In this document: in pieces, positions 8,637-17,472 of the stretch
Position numbering within the stretch: the first letter of the stretch is position 1
How the letters are laid out: every line of letters begins with the position of its first letter
Assembly: GCA_019359355.1 (NCBI GenBank)
Contig: JAHHHM010000012.1
Span: forward strand, 1 to 64,000
DNA length: 64,000 nucleotides
Source of the DNA: Microcoleus vaginatus WJT46-NPBG5
GTDB taxonomy: Bacteria; Cyanobacteriota; Cyanobacteriia; Cyanobacteriales; Oscillatoriaceae
Reading direction: 5' to 3'
Program-made: the position numbers and the translations under genes
Notes under the pieces: model-generated
Database searches by the model: none
Told to the model about the DNA's origin: nothing
What the model saw: only the letters and a program-made list of their open reading frames with translations

Positions 8637-10904
8637 ATGAAGCGGGAGCAAAAGCAAGCTGTGCAAGCTGATTCCATTTGGATTACCGGCCCGACTCGCA
8701 CGGGCAAAACGACGCGCCTAGTTGAGCATTTGTGCCGATGGGTGGAGGGGAAAGCAGGAGAGAGGGGGAGAAAATCGTCCAATTCCCACAAAATCCAAAA
8801 GCCAAAAATCCAGAATCCCCCTTTGCCAACCTCGCCGGCAGTGCTCGTCTTTGCCGCCAATGGGTGGGTGGAATTGGCTGATCGCATCGCCACCGCCACC
8901 CAAAGCGCCTATCCCGTGCAAACCACAACTCCCCTGCGTTTCTTCCGAGATGAAGTCATTTTATTTTGGCCCTTATTAATCCAGCAATTAAACCTAAGAG
9001 CACAATTTCCCCTACGGCTGCGACCAGAAACTGAACAGGAATTGGCCACCCAACTCTGGCGTCCTGAATTAGACGCTGGAATTCTCAGGCAGGAGGGGGT
9101 CAGCGAATCTCGCATAGTGCGCCGGACTTTAGACTTACTCCAGCTAGCAGCCGCTAGCGGGACGCCGGTGGAAGACGTTCCCCGCATCTTGGCAGCGGGA
9201 ATGCTGGAAGAGTGGGAGATGGAAAATGGCAATAGTTTGCAGAATCCAGCATCCAAAATCTACCCATGTATGGGAGAGTTGCTGCTGCGTTGGCGGGGTT
9301 GGTGCCTAGAAAGAGGGTTGCTAACCTACGGGATTATTTGCGAACTCTACTGGCGTCATCTGCTGCCAGACTCCACTTACCAGCAGCACTTAACGCGGCG
9401 CTATGGAGCAGTTATGGCGGATGATGTGGATGAGTACCCGGCAATTGCGCGTTACCTGTTCGACTTGTTGCTAGATCAGGGAACATGGGGGGCTTTTACT
9501 TGCAATCCCAACGGTGCGGTAAGACTGGGACTGGATGCTGACCCAGATTTTTTAACCGGCCTCTCTTCACGCTGTCAAGTGGAAACCTTAACCCAGCAGC
9601 CGGAAGCTTCTCTAGGAAGCAGTTTAGGTCAGCCGGCAGTGGAGTTGGTTCTCAGTAGCTTCACCCTTCCTCCTTCAGCTTTTATTCTTCCAGAATCGGT
9701 GCGCTCGATTCAAACAATCTCCCGTGCTCAACTGTTGCGAGAAACTGCCGAGGTGATTATTGAAGGAGTAAAAACCCAGCAAGTACAACCTCAAGAGATT
9801 GCGTTGATCACCCCAGGCTTGGATGCGATTGCTCGCTATAGCTTAATTGAAATTCTCAATAGCCAGGGAATTGCGGTAGAATCCCTCAATGAGCAGCGAC
9901 CGTTGGCTAGTTCTCCAACCGTTCGGGCATTGCTGACGCTTTTGGGGCTAGTTTATCCAGGTTTAGGGCGCTTGGTAGATCGAGATTGTGTTGCCGAGAT
10001 GTTAGTAATTCTGAGCCGGCAGCCAGTCGGCGTTGTTGATCAAGAAGGCATACCGGAGAATATTCCCACTTCCCTATTCAGTGTTCAATCTTCATTTTCT
10101 ACAAACATTGACCCAGTGCGGGCCGGCTTGTTGGTAGATCACTGTTTTTACCCAGATTTAGAGCAACCTCGCCTGCTGCCGGTGACGGCGTTTCCCCGGT
10201 GGGATCGTCTGGGATACCGTGCCACCAATGCTTACCAAGAGATTTTGCAATGGCTGGAAATGCAAAAATCCCAGCTAACACAGCGTCTAATTCCTGGGCC
10301 GGTTTCGGTTCTAGATCGCGCAATTCAGCAATTTTTATGGAGAGGCAGCAATCTCCCCTACGATCAGCTAACGGCGTTGCGAGAACTGATTGATATTGCT
10401 CAGCATTACTGGCAAGTTGATGGCCGGCTCAGGCAAATTCAACCCAACAAACGGTTAACGCTTCAGGAGACAGTTGGGGAGTTTATTCAGCTACTGCGTC
10501 GCGGTACAATCTCCGCAAATCCTTACCGGCTCTCGCTGTGGCCACCGGGCGGGGCTGTTACACTGGGTACAATTTTTCAGTATCGTTTCAATCGCCGCGC
10601 TCATCGATGGCATTTTTGGCTTGATGCCGGTTCGCCTCTGTGGCTGAGTAGTGGGGAGGCGTTGCGATTTGGTGCGCCGTTGTTTCTCAAAGATTGGCCA
10701 GAACGTCCTTGGACAGCAGAAGATGGCATACAGGCTGATGAGAGCCGGTTGCAGCGGATTTTGTTAGATTTGCTTTCCCGTGCCGGTGAGCGTCTGTTTT
10801 TGTGCCATAGTGAACTCGGGGTTAATGGCCAAGAACAAACCGGGCCGGTGTTATCGTTGGTTAATGCTTGTGTGCCTTTAAATGCTGAGGTTGCACTTAC
10901 TTAA
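8637..10904 (+). CDS. P-loop ATPase, helicase/recombinase-like (UvrD/AddB-related)
   Basis: A 755-residue protein with a clear Walker A motif at residues 18-25 (GPTRTGKT) near the N-terminus. Further on are LVFAANGW, a conserved FFRDEVILFWPLLIQ block, RLRPETEQELATQLW, and a DDVDEYPAI segment that may be the Walker B equivalent. The late phrase EIALITPGLDAI followed by IEILNSQGIAVES resembles the motif IV-V region of UvrD/AddB-type helicases. Cyanobacterial relatives are annotated loosely as recombinase family protein, from memory. Helicase activity is inferred, not shown. Two stretches look inserted: residues 36-62 (basic, low complexity) and about residues 195-212. The 3' end overlaps the convergent kinase gene by 8 bp. 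Confidence 0.75.
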   Translation: MKREQKQAVQADSIWITGPTRTGKTTRLVEHLCRWVEGKAGERGRKSSNSHKIQKPKIQNPPLPTSPAVLVFAANGWVELADRIATATQSAYPVQTTTPLRFFRDEVILFWPLLIQQLNLRAQFPLRLRPETEQELATQLWRPELDAGILRQEGVSESRIVRRTLDLLQLAAASGTPVEDVPRILAAGMLEEWEMENGNSLQNPASKIYPCMGELLLRWRGWCLERGLLTYGIICELYWRHLLPDSTYQQHLTRRYGAVMADDVDEYPAIARYLFDLLLDQGTWGAFTCNPNGAVRLGLDADPDFLTGLSSRCQVETLTQQPEASLGSSLGQPAVELVLSSFTLPPSAFILPESVRSIQTISRAQLLRETAEVIIEGVKTQQVQPQEIALITPGLDAIARYSLIEILNSQGIAVESLNEQRPLASSPTVRALLTLLGLVYPGLGRLVDRDCVAEMLVILSRQPVGVVDQEGIPENIPTSLFSVQSSFSTNIDPVRAGLLVDHCFYPDLEQPRLLPVTAFPRWDRLGYRATNAYQEILQWLEMQKSQLTQRLIPGPVSVLDRAIQQFLWRGSNLPYDQLTALRELIDIAQHYWQVDGRLRQIQPNKRLTLQETVGEFIQLLRRGTISANPYRLSLWPPGGAVTLGTIFQYRFNRRAHRWHFWLDAGSPLWLSSGEALRFGAPLFLKDWPERPWTAEDGIQADESRLQRILLDLLSRAGERLFLCHSELGVNGQEQTGPVLSLVNACVPLNAEVALT
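8789..8820 (+). repeat. REP-like ATCCAAAA repeat embedded in a coding frame
   Basis: The segment reads as A-rich AAATCC/AAAGCC/AAATCC units and encodes HKIQKPKIQNP between the Walker A motif and the next beta strand of the 8637-10904 gene. The same word family (AATCCAAA repeated) forms the intergenic repeat at 34669-34716. It is in frame and creates no stop codon. Confidence 0.6.
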
Positions 10905-12285
10905 AATTCAGCCACGTTTGAATTTCTTGAGCTAACCAAGCGCACTCAATTTCACTCAATTGCCGACCAAATGAGTATTGTTTTCCGTTTTTTTCTCTTA
11001 GGAAAACTTTAGGATTTCGGCCCTCAACCTTGCAGTAAGCATAAATTAGATCTAAAAGTTTCCCTTTTCTTGAGAAAATTTTGTGCCCCAAACACCGAAA
11101 CTCTATCAGAAAAAACATAGATTTTGCCTCAAAAACAACCCGTGTAGACTCGCAAAATTCTCGAATTCCTAAAATAATTAGAGTTGGAAAAATACCGTGA
11201 ATGATTAATTTCAACCAAAAAGGACTAGACCAGCCATAAATTATAAACAAAGGAGTAAGTTTTAGCCATAATAAAAGTATTATCAAAATAAAGAAAAGCT
11301 TCAGCAAATTTATATAGCTCATTCTCCATGCCGGGATACTAATTTCTAAACTTCCTGATGATTTATTTACCTCGACACGACTATTGATAGGTTTGCTAAG
11401 ACCACCAGGAATAAAGGAGTTAGCAGAACCCATTCGCAAAGAGGTCGCAGAATCCACCTGCTCACTTTTCACTTCGGTTGCTGCTTTACGCATTTTTAGC
11501 GCTTCTAAGGCTTTACGCGCGGTGCTAAATCGTTTTTCTAAAGCCGGTTCTGTAAGCTGCTCCAACCATTCCACAAAATTCGGATTAACTGTCACCTTAT
11601 CCTGAAATTGAATGCGTAAATCTTTCTGCGGTAAATCTGCCGGTGCGGTGCCGGCTAATAAGTGAATTAAAGTCGCACCTAGCGCATAAAGATCCGATGC
11701 CGGTACCGCACGTCCTCCAAATTGTTCCAGCGGCGCATAACCATAAGTTCCCACCACTGTAAAAGTTGCTCCTTCTGCCGCCGCCCGATCTTGAACTGCC
11801 CCAAAATCTACTAAATAAATCTGATGATCTTCCCCCCAAATTAAATTGCTCGGTTTGATATCTCGATGTAGCAAGGCTGGGTTTAACTCATGCAAATAAA
11901 TCAGAATATTTAACACTTCAATCGCCAGTTTTCTAACTTCCTGAGCGCTAAATTTTCTCCCTTGCGTGAGTTGGTCTTTCAGAGAGGCTCCGGGGATATA
12001 TTCTTGTACCAACCCAAACCACAGCGTTCGATCATCTATCGAAAAATAGTCTCTGTATCTTGGAATTCTAGGATGCTTTAGCTGTTTGAGAACTTGAGCT
12101 TCTCGCTCAAATAATTTAAGGTCATCCCATTGAACATCACCACCAAATGTTAGTAATTTAACGACTACTGGCTCTTGGTTTGCTGTTGCTAAATCTTTGG
12201 CTAGCCATGTTTGACGACCGGCATTGTGTCCTAATTTTTTCTTGATCTGATAGCGCTCGTGTAATATTTGTTCAGCTTCCACCAT
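10897..12285 (-). CDS. Ser/Thr protein kinase with membrane-anchored C-terminal domain (array member 1)
   Basis: A 462-residue Hanks-type kinase. The kinase domain (about residues 12-270) has the ATP-anchoring lysine at K43 (VVVKLL), an alpha-C glutamate in FEREAQVLKQL, HRDIKPSN, DFGAVQD, and a GTYGYAPLEQF activation-segment end. The glycine-rich loop is degenerate: LGHNAGRQTW has N and R where the second and third glycines should be. After a polar linker there are two hydrophobic segments (about residues 330-375). A small cytoplasmic domain follows, ending in LSEIECAWLAQEIQTWL, which is shared with the kinase at 15011-16468. It is the last gene of a four-kinase array, 15 bp after the preceding kinase gene, and overlaps the convergent 8637-10904 gene. 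Substrate unknown. Confidence 0.92.
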   Translation of the reverse strand: MVEAEQILHERYQIKKKLGHNAGRQTWLAKDLATANQEPVVVKLLTFGGDVQWDDLKLFEREAQVLKQLKHPRIPRYRDYFSIDDRTLWFGLVQEYIPGASLKDQLTQGRKFSAQEVRKLAIEVLNILIYLHELNPALLHRDIKPSNLIWGEDHQIYLVDFGAVQDRAAAEGATFTVVGTYGYAPLEQFGGRAVPASDLYALGATLIHLLAGTAPADLPQKDLRIQFQDKVTVNPNFVEWLEQLTEPALEKRFSTARKALEALKMRKAATEVKSEQVDSATSLRMGSANSFIPGGLSKPINSRVEVNKSSGSLEISIPAWRMSYINLLKLFFILIILLLWLKLTPLFIIYGWSSPFWLKLIIHGIFPTLIILGIREFCESTRVVFEAKSMFFLIEFRCLGHKIFSRKGKLLDLIYAYCKVEGRNPKVFLREKNGKQYSFGRQLSEIECAWLAQEIQTWLNFK

Positions 12286-12300
12286 GATTTTACCTGATAT

Positions 12301-13494
12301 TTAAAATAAAGAAGTCATAACAAAATAAGCTAGGCCCCAAAGTATCAGCGTCATGGGAATGCCCATCATAATGCCGGCAATTGCCCAACCTCTTTGATGA
12401 GCTTTAAAATGCTCAATGCTGCGCCATTTTCGGCTTTTCCACGCCCATTCATTACCCTTAACGCCTAGGGCAATTGCCATCAAGAAACCGACATTAGGAA
12501 CCCATGCCAAAAGTCCAATTCCAACGCGATTACTTAAAGGCCAAAAACCGGATAGCAAAAATGCCCCCCAGTTCCAACCTTTGATTTCATCGGGCACCGA
12601 TACTGAAGAATCAAATAAACTGCCGCAACCGGAATTATTGGTAAATGTAAGTGGAATTGTGGGTAGCACTTCGATTTTTGGAGTCGTGGGTATCTTGGGG
12701 ACTTTTAGCGCCTCTAGTGCTTCGCGAGCTGAGCTAAATCGTTTTTCTAAAGCCGGCTCTGTAAGTTGCTCCAACCATATTAAAAAGTTAGAATTCAGGC
12801 TAACTTTATCTTTAAATTGAATGCGTAAATCCTTTTGCGGTAAATCGGCTGGGGCAGTGCCGGTGAGTAAATGAATTAAAGTCGCGCCTAAAGCATAAAG
12901 ATCCGATGCCGGTACTGCACGCCCTCCAAATTGTTCTAGGGGCGCATAACCATAGGTTCCCACAACGGTAAACGTTGCACCCTCTGCCGCAGCCCGATCT
13001 TGTACCGCGCCAAAATCTACTAAATAAACCTGATTATTTTCGCCACAAATTAAATTGCTCGGTTTAATATCTCGATGAAGCAAGACTGGACTAAGCTGAT
13101 GTAAGTAAAGCAGAATGTTTAGCACTTCTAAGGCAATTCTACGAATTTCTTGAGGGCTAAACTTTTTCCCTTGATCTAGCTGTTCTTTCAGAGATACTCC
13201 CGGAATATATTCCTGCACTAACCCAAACCATAGCGTTTGATCATCTATCGAAAAATAATCCCGGTATTTGGGAATTTTAGGATGATTTAGTTGTTTGAGA
13301 ACCTGAGCTTCCCGCTCAAACAGTTTGAGATTATCCCATTGAACATCGCCGCAAAATGCTAGCAGTTTAACAACCACCGGCTCTTTAGTTTGTGTTTTTA
13401 AATCCTCAGCTAGCCATGTTTGACGACAGGCATTGTTTCCTAATTTGTGTTTGAGCTGATAGCGTTCATTTAAGACTTGTTTGGCTTGCAGCAT
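12301..13494 (-). CDS. Ser/Thr protein kinase with small membrane-domain C-terminus (array member 2)
   Basis: A 397-residue kinase. K43 (VVVKLL), HRDIKPSN, DFGAVQD and GTYGYAPLEQF are all present, so catalysis is plausible. The nucleotide loop is the variant LGNNACRQTW. After residue 285 the sequence changes to a module seen as stand-alone small bacterial membrane proteins: GWNWGAFLLSGFWPLSN, a hydrophobic stretch around LAWVPNVGFLMAIALG, then NEWAWKSRKW, and a final membrane segment (WAIAGIMMGIPMTLILWGLAY). A GAAGGAAT Shine-Dalgarno-like sequence precedes the ATG. It is separated from the upstream kinase gene by 77 bp and from the downstream one by 15 bp, so co-transcription is likely. The output domain is unidentified. 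Confidence 0.92.
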   Translation of the reverse strand: MLQAKQVLNERYQLKHKLGNNACRQTWLAEDLKTQTKEPVVVKLLAFCGDVQWDNLKLFEREAQVLKQLNHPKIPKYRDYFSIDDQTLWFGLVQEYIPGVSLKEQLDQGKKFSPQEIRRIALEVLNILLYLHQLSPVLLHRDIKPSNLICGENNQVYLVDFGAVQDRAAAEGATFTVVGTYGYAPLEQFGGRAVPASDLYALGATLIHLLTGTAPADLPQKDLRIQFKDKVSLNSNFLIWLEQLTEPALEKRFSSAREALEALKVPKIPTTPKIEVLPTIPLTFTNNSGCGSLFDSSVSVPDEIKGWNWGAFLLSGFWPLSNRVGIGLLAWVPNVGFLMAIALGVKGNEWAWKSRKWRSIEHFKAHQRGWAIAGIMMGIPMTLILWGLAYFVMTSLF

Positions 13495-13571
13495 AGTTTC
13501 GCAATTCCTTCAGTCTCATATTTATTTGAATGAATCATGAAGCAGGCGTCTGCTATTGACTGATATCCTTA

Positions 13572-14930
13572 TCACCAAAACCACAAACGCTCTTTTTTAT
13601 CGACATCCTTGGTGCCAGAACCACAAACAGGCATACCCTTTTTAATTGTTGGGGGTTGTGGCTCAGTTCTACCAACTTCCTTGGCTTCACATACAATTGC
13701 TATGGTCATCATTTGAGCTGGAGTTGTATGGGGATCCGGCACTAAGAAAACACCCCCAACATAACTCTTAATAAGACCCGTTCGAGATATGCCATAGTTA
13801 AATGCAGCATTGCCATTTTTACGGATTGAATACTTGTAATTTTCCGTTTGAGTTTTTATGCCAATCCCCAATTTATCAATTGACTCAGAAAAGGTATTGG
13901 TTTCCAAATAGTAAGCTTGCTGAGCGCGGTTCATTCCAACAATGTAATAGCGCGCTTCTGGCGGTCTAGGTTGACGGGGTAGATACTCTAAAAAAATGGG
14001 TAAAGTAATGCTCCAAGCTATTCCAACGAGCAGCAGTTGGAGAACAGCACCTCCTAAAACAGGAGGACTCGCAGAATTTCCAATTCTGTGAGGCGAGTTA
14101 GTTGCCCTACATTCATCTGAAAAACAACCTGTTTTAAGAGTATTTAGGGCTTGGCGGGCTGTGCTAAATCGCTGTTCTAAAGCTGGGTTAGTAAGCGTTT
14201 CAATCCAGCAGGAAAATGTAGGGTTAAGGTTAACCGCATCGCTAAATTGAATGCGTAAATCCTTCTGGGGTAAATCAGCCGGTGCAGTGCCGGTTAACAA
14301 ATGAATTAAAGTAGCACCCAACGCATAAAGATCCGATGCCGGTACCGCACGTCCCCAGAATTGCTCCATTGGGGCATAGCCGCCGGTGCCAACTACTGTG
14401 AAAGTCACACCCTCTGCGGTGGCTTTGTCTTGCACAGCACCAAAATCTACAAGATAAATTTGATTATTTTTGCCTAAAATCAAATTGCTGGGTTTGATAT
14501 CACGGTGGAGAACAGGCGGACTCAATTCATGCAAGTAAATCAGAATTTCTAAAATGCCGGTGGCATAGGAACGTATCTGTGATTCTGTAAAGCGTGTGCC
14601 CTCATCTAAAAGTTGCTTTAAAGACTTGCCTGGAATATATTCTTGCACTAGCCCAAACCAAGGCAACCCTGCGCCAGCGTCCTCATCAATAGAAAAACTA
14701 TCACGATACTGAGGAATTCGGGGATGATGAAGCTGTTTTAACACATTAGCTTCTCTTTCAAAAAGCTTAATCTCGCCCCACTGAATCTGAGGGGTAAAAG
14801 CAAGGAACTTGATAATCACCTGCTCATTTATTTCTAAATCGTCGGCCAACCAAGTTTGGCGACTGGCATTGTTTCCTAGTTGTTGCTTGAGATGATAACG
14901 CTTGTGTAACACCTGCTTTTTATGCAGCAT
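13572..14930 (-). CDS. Ser/Thr protein kinase fused to a type IV pilin-like (G/H) domain (array member 3)
   Basis: A 452-residue protein. The kinase domain (to about residue 270) keeps the catalytic lysine (VIIKFL), HRDIKPSN, DFGAVQD and GTGGYAPMEQF, with the variant nucleotide loop LGNNASRQTW. One hydrophobic segment follows (LQLLLVGIAWSITLPIFLEYL, near residue 300). The C-terminal region starts with MNRAQQAYYLE and continues KLGIGIKTQTENYKYSI, then SYVGGVFLVPD and a late cysteine pair (VCEAKE, MPVCGSGT). This is the pattern of cyanobacterial type IV pilin-like G/H family proteins. The fusion places the pilin-like part outside the membrane and the kinase inside, suggesting a receptor kinase, by inference. 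The fusion is in one clean frame. Confidence 0.92.
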   Translation of the reverse strand: MLHKKQVLHKRYHLKQQLGNNASRQTWLADDLEINEQVIIKFLAFTPQIQWGEIKLFEREANVLKQLHHPRIPQYRDSFSIDEDAGAGLPWFGLVQEYIPGKSLKQLLDEGTRFTESQIRSYATGILEILIYLHELSPPVLHRDIKPSNLILGKNNQIYLVDFGAVQDKATAEGVTFTVVGTGGYAPMEQFWGRAVPASDLYALGATLIHLLTGTAPADLPQKDLRIQFSDAVNLNPTFSCWIETLTNPALEQRFSTARQALNTLKTGCFSDECRATNSPHRIGNSASPPVLGGAVLQLLLVGIAWSITLPIFLEYLPRQPRPPEARYYIVGMNRAQQAYYLETNTFSESIDKLGIGIKTQTENYKYSIRKNGNAAFNYGISRTGLIKSYVGGVFLVPDPHTTPAQMMTIAIVCEAKEVGRTEPQPPTIKKGMPVCGSGTKDVDKKERLWFW

Positions 14931-15010
14931 AATTAATGATTTGCTGGTTGTAAGTTTTTAGGGTTCATTTGACCTTTTGAGAATGTAACTCTCAGTCCTA
15001 TTTTGATGTT

Positions 15011-16468
15011 TTAGGAAATCCAATTTTTAATTTCTTGAACAAGCCACACCAATTCAGACTCGCTTAAATGCTTTGCCAAAGAATATTGTTCATTTTCGGT
15101 TTCGAGAATCATTCCTTGAGAGGGAATAACTCGAATATCTTTAATATCTGAAATTTTGTACATTTTAACAAACTTTCTTTGATAGCTAAATATTCGCCAC
15201 TTGATATTAATTTTAACCTTACCTTGAAGAAAATTAATTGATTTTTGCTCTAATAAATCAGCTATTTCTTGCTTTGCTTCAAATAATGAATTCCAAATCT
15301 CTCGATTTATATTTATCCAAGGTATACTCATATAGCAAGTGGAGATAAGCATAACAATTGACAAAAATAAATTATATTCTATAAATCTAAATATAAAAAT
15401 TAAACCTAAAAATGCGAATAATCCAAGAAGCAACTGAAAAAGAATAATAGCTAGGATTCCTATTAATTTATTAAAAATCAGAATAAACTCAAAAATTGAG
15501 AGTTTATGTTTAGGAATTTGAATGTATAAGTGAGTAGAAGATTTGCTCATTTTAACAGTGCTGCCAACAGGTTGAGGAATCCTTTTAACAGTGCTGCCGA
15601 CAGGTTGAGGAATCCTTGGCAGAGGTAAGTACAGAGATTTTCCAGTTGTTAGTGCTTCTAATGCTTGGCTAGCCGTGCTAAATCGCCGAGTTAAATCGGG
15701 CTGAGTCAGCGTTTCAATCCAGCTAATAAAAGTAGGATTGACGCTAACCCGATCTCGAAACTGAATGCGTAAATTATTCTGAGGTAAGTCGGCAGGTGCG
15801 GTGCCGGTGAGCAAATGAATTAAAGTAGCACCGGCAGCATAAAGATCCGATGCCGGCACCGCACGTCCCCAAAACTGTTCTAGAGGGGCATAACCGGCAC
15901 TTCCCACAACCGTAAATGTCACACCTTCGGCAGCCACGGGATCTTGCACAGCCCCAAAATCTACAAGATAAATTTGCTTGTCTTTTCCTAAAATTAGATT
16001 GCTGGGTTTAATATCCCGATGGAGAACCGGCGGATTCAATTCATGCAAGTAAATCAAAATCTCTAAGATGCCGGTGGCAATTGAGCGCACCTGCGACTCA
16101 GTAAAGTGCTTGCCCCGATCTAGAATTTGTTGCAAGGAAAAACCAGGGATGTAGTCGTGTACCAGTGCAAACCAATGTAAACCGGCTCCCATTTCCTTGT
16201 CTATCGAAAAATAATCCCGATATTGGGGAATCCTGACATGATTTAGCTGCTTAAGAATTTGGGCTTCCCGTTCAAATAGTTTGAGTTCCTCCCACTGCAT
16301 TTGGGGACTAAACGCCAGCAATTTGACAATGACGGGCGCAGCGTTAAGAGATGCCTCTGGAGATGGGGCGTTTAAATCCTTTGCCAACCAAGTTTGACGA
16401 CCGGCATTGTGTCCTAATTGCCGATGCAGTTGATAGCGTCCCTGTAAGATTTGTTGCGCTTGCAGCAT
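15011..16468 (-). CDS. Ser/Thr protein kinase with membrane-anchored C-terminal domain (array member 4, promoter-proximal)
   Basis: A 485-residue kinase, first of the four in transcription order. It has HRDIKPSN, DFGAVQD, a GSAGYAPLEQF activation-segment end and the variant loop LGHNAGRQTW. An insert in the N-lobe (about residues 33-41, APSPEASLN) precedes the catalytic lysine. A perfect tandem decapeptide (IPQPVGSTVK twice, about residues 293-313) forms the juxtamembrane linker. Two hydrophobic segments follow, then a domain ending LSESELVWLVQEIKNWI, homologous to that of the 10897-12285 kinase. An AGGAATAGG sequence about 7 bases before the ATG supports the start. The C-terminal DNA is markedly AT-richer than the kinase part. 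Confidence 0.92.
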   Translation of the reverse strand: MLQAQQILQGRYQLHRQLGHNAGRQTWLAKDLNAPSPEASLNAAPVIVKLLAFSPQMQWEELKLFEREAQILKQLNHVRIPQYRDYFSIDKEMGAGLHWFALVHDYIPGFSLQQILDRGKHFTESQVRSIATGILEILIYLHELNPPVLHRDIKPSNLILGKDKQIYLVDFGAVQDPVAAEGVTFTVVGSAGYAPLEQFWGRAVPASDLYAAGATLIHLLTGTAPADLPQNNLRIQFRDRVSVNPTFISWIETLTQPDLTRRFSTASQALEALTTGKSLYLPLPRIPQPVGSTVKRIPQPVGSTVKMSKSSTHLYIQIPKHKLSIFEFILIFNKLIGILAIILFQLLLGLFAFLGLIFIFRFIEYNLFLSIVMLISTCYMSIPWININREIWNSLFEAKQEIADLLEQKSINFLQGKVKINIKWRIFSYQRKFVKMYKISDIKDIRVIPSQGMILETENEQYSLAKHLSESELVWLVQEIKNWIS

Positions 16469-16762
16469 TTTGTGCCTATTCCTGGCAGCGATCTATACTC
16501 CAATCTAGCCTTCCCCGAGCATGTCGTCCTTAAAATTTTGCTAAGATTTATTCGGTTTAGCACTTGTGCTTGATGCTGCCGCAAAGCCGGCAGTCTGGAT
16601 AAGCAAGTTGCCAGAGTTGCCGACTCTTAGTAAAACTCTGGGTAAAATAAAGTGCGCCCGCTACGTTTTAATCAAGGCATAGCAGAAGCCAAATTTATTT
16701 TCTCAACCACTACAGCTCAACAGCTCAATAAGTTTTGACTGTTTCCCACAACCACTTGAATT

Positions 16763-17416
16763 ATGCGGCTTACTCCCTCTCAAATCGCTAATCTAGAAAA
16801 TTTCCTGCAAAAAACCAGAGATGATATTTATCCAGAACCACCAAGTCCGGAACACACCCGATTAACTTATAAACTCTTTAACTATTGTTTAAATAAAATT
16901 GATTTACCTCCCCAAGCCAAAATTTTAGATGTGGGGTGTGGGCAAGGAATTGCTTTAGAAATGTTTAAAGAGAAAAGATATTTACCTGTCGGTATTACCT
17001 TGGGTCAAGAAGACCTCAATGCCTGTCGTGCTCAGGGATATGAGGTTTACAAAATGGATCAATCTTTTTTAGAATTTGGGGATGCTGAGTTTGATTTTAT
17101 TTGGTGCCGGCATTGTATCGAACACAGCATTTTTCCGTATTACACCTTATCTGAGTTTTATCGGGTATTAAAACCTGAAGGGTATCTATATATAGAAGTG
17201 CCGGCTCCTGATACCTGTACAACGCACCAAAGTAACCCAAATCATTACAGTGTTTTAGGGGCAAGTATGTGGCAGCAATTAATTAAACGGGCGGGATTTA
17301 AAATAATTGATACCGTAGACATTAAATTTCCCCTTCAGGTCAAAAGTAGAGAAACGGGGGAAATTATGGACGGCATTGATAATTACTGGGCATTTATTAG
17401 CAAAAAAAATAATTAA
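16763..17416 (+). CDS. Class I SAM-dependent methyltransferase
   Basis: A 217-residue soluble methyltransferase. Motif I is ILDVGCGQGIALEMF (about residues 53-67), an acidic motif II equivalent is visible in LEFGDAEFDFIWCRHCIEH, and motif III follows as LSEFYRVLKPEGYLYIEVP. The segment FIWCRHCIEHS resembles Methyltransf_11 enzymes acting on small molecules or glycans. It is divergent from the kinase array (promoter region of about 290 bp) and convergent with the oxidoreductase gene, sharing a hairpin terminator. The substrate cannot be told from sequence; no partner gene is adjacent. Confidence 0.88.
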   Translation: MRLTPSQIANLENFLQKTRDDIYPEPPSPEHTRLTYKLFNYCLNKIDLPPQAKILDVGCGQGIALEMFKEKRYLPVGITLGQEDLNACRAQGYEVYKMDQSFLEFGDAEFDFIWCRHCIEHSIFPYYTLSEFYRVLKPEGYLYIEVPAPDTCTTHQSNPNHYSVLGASMWQQLIKRAGFKIIDTVDIKFPLQVKSRETGEIMDGIDNYWAFISKKNN

Positions 17417-17433
17417 AGTTAGGAGAAAAGAGA

Positions 17434-17466
17434 GCCGGCAATCAGACTTAAATTCTGATTGCCGGC
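17434..17466. terminator. Bidirectional hairpin terminator between convergent genes
   Basis: A perfect 13-bp stem (GCCGGCAATCAGA paired with TCTGATTGCCGGC, 7-base loop) lies in the 56-bp gap between the methyltransferase stop and the oxidoreductase stop. T-rich sequence follows on both sides (TTTACTTATTT on the plus strand, TCTCTTTTCTCC on the minus strand), so it can serve both genes. Confidence 0.85.
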
Positions 17467-17472
17467 GTTTAC

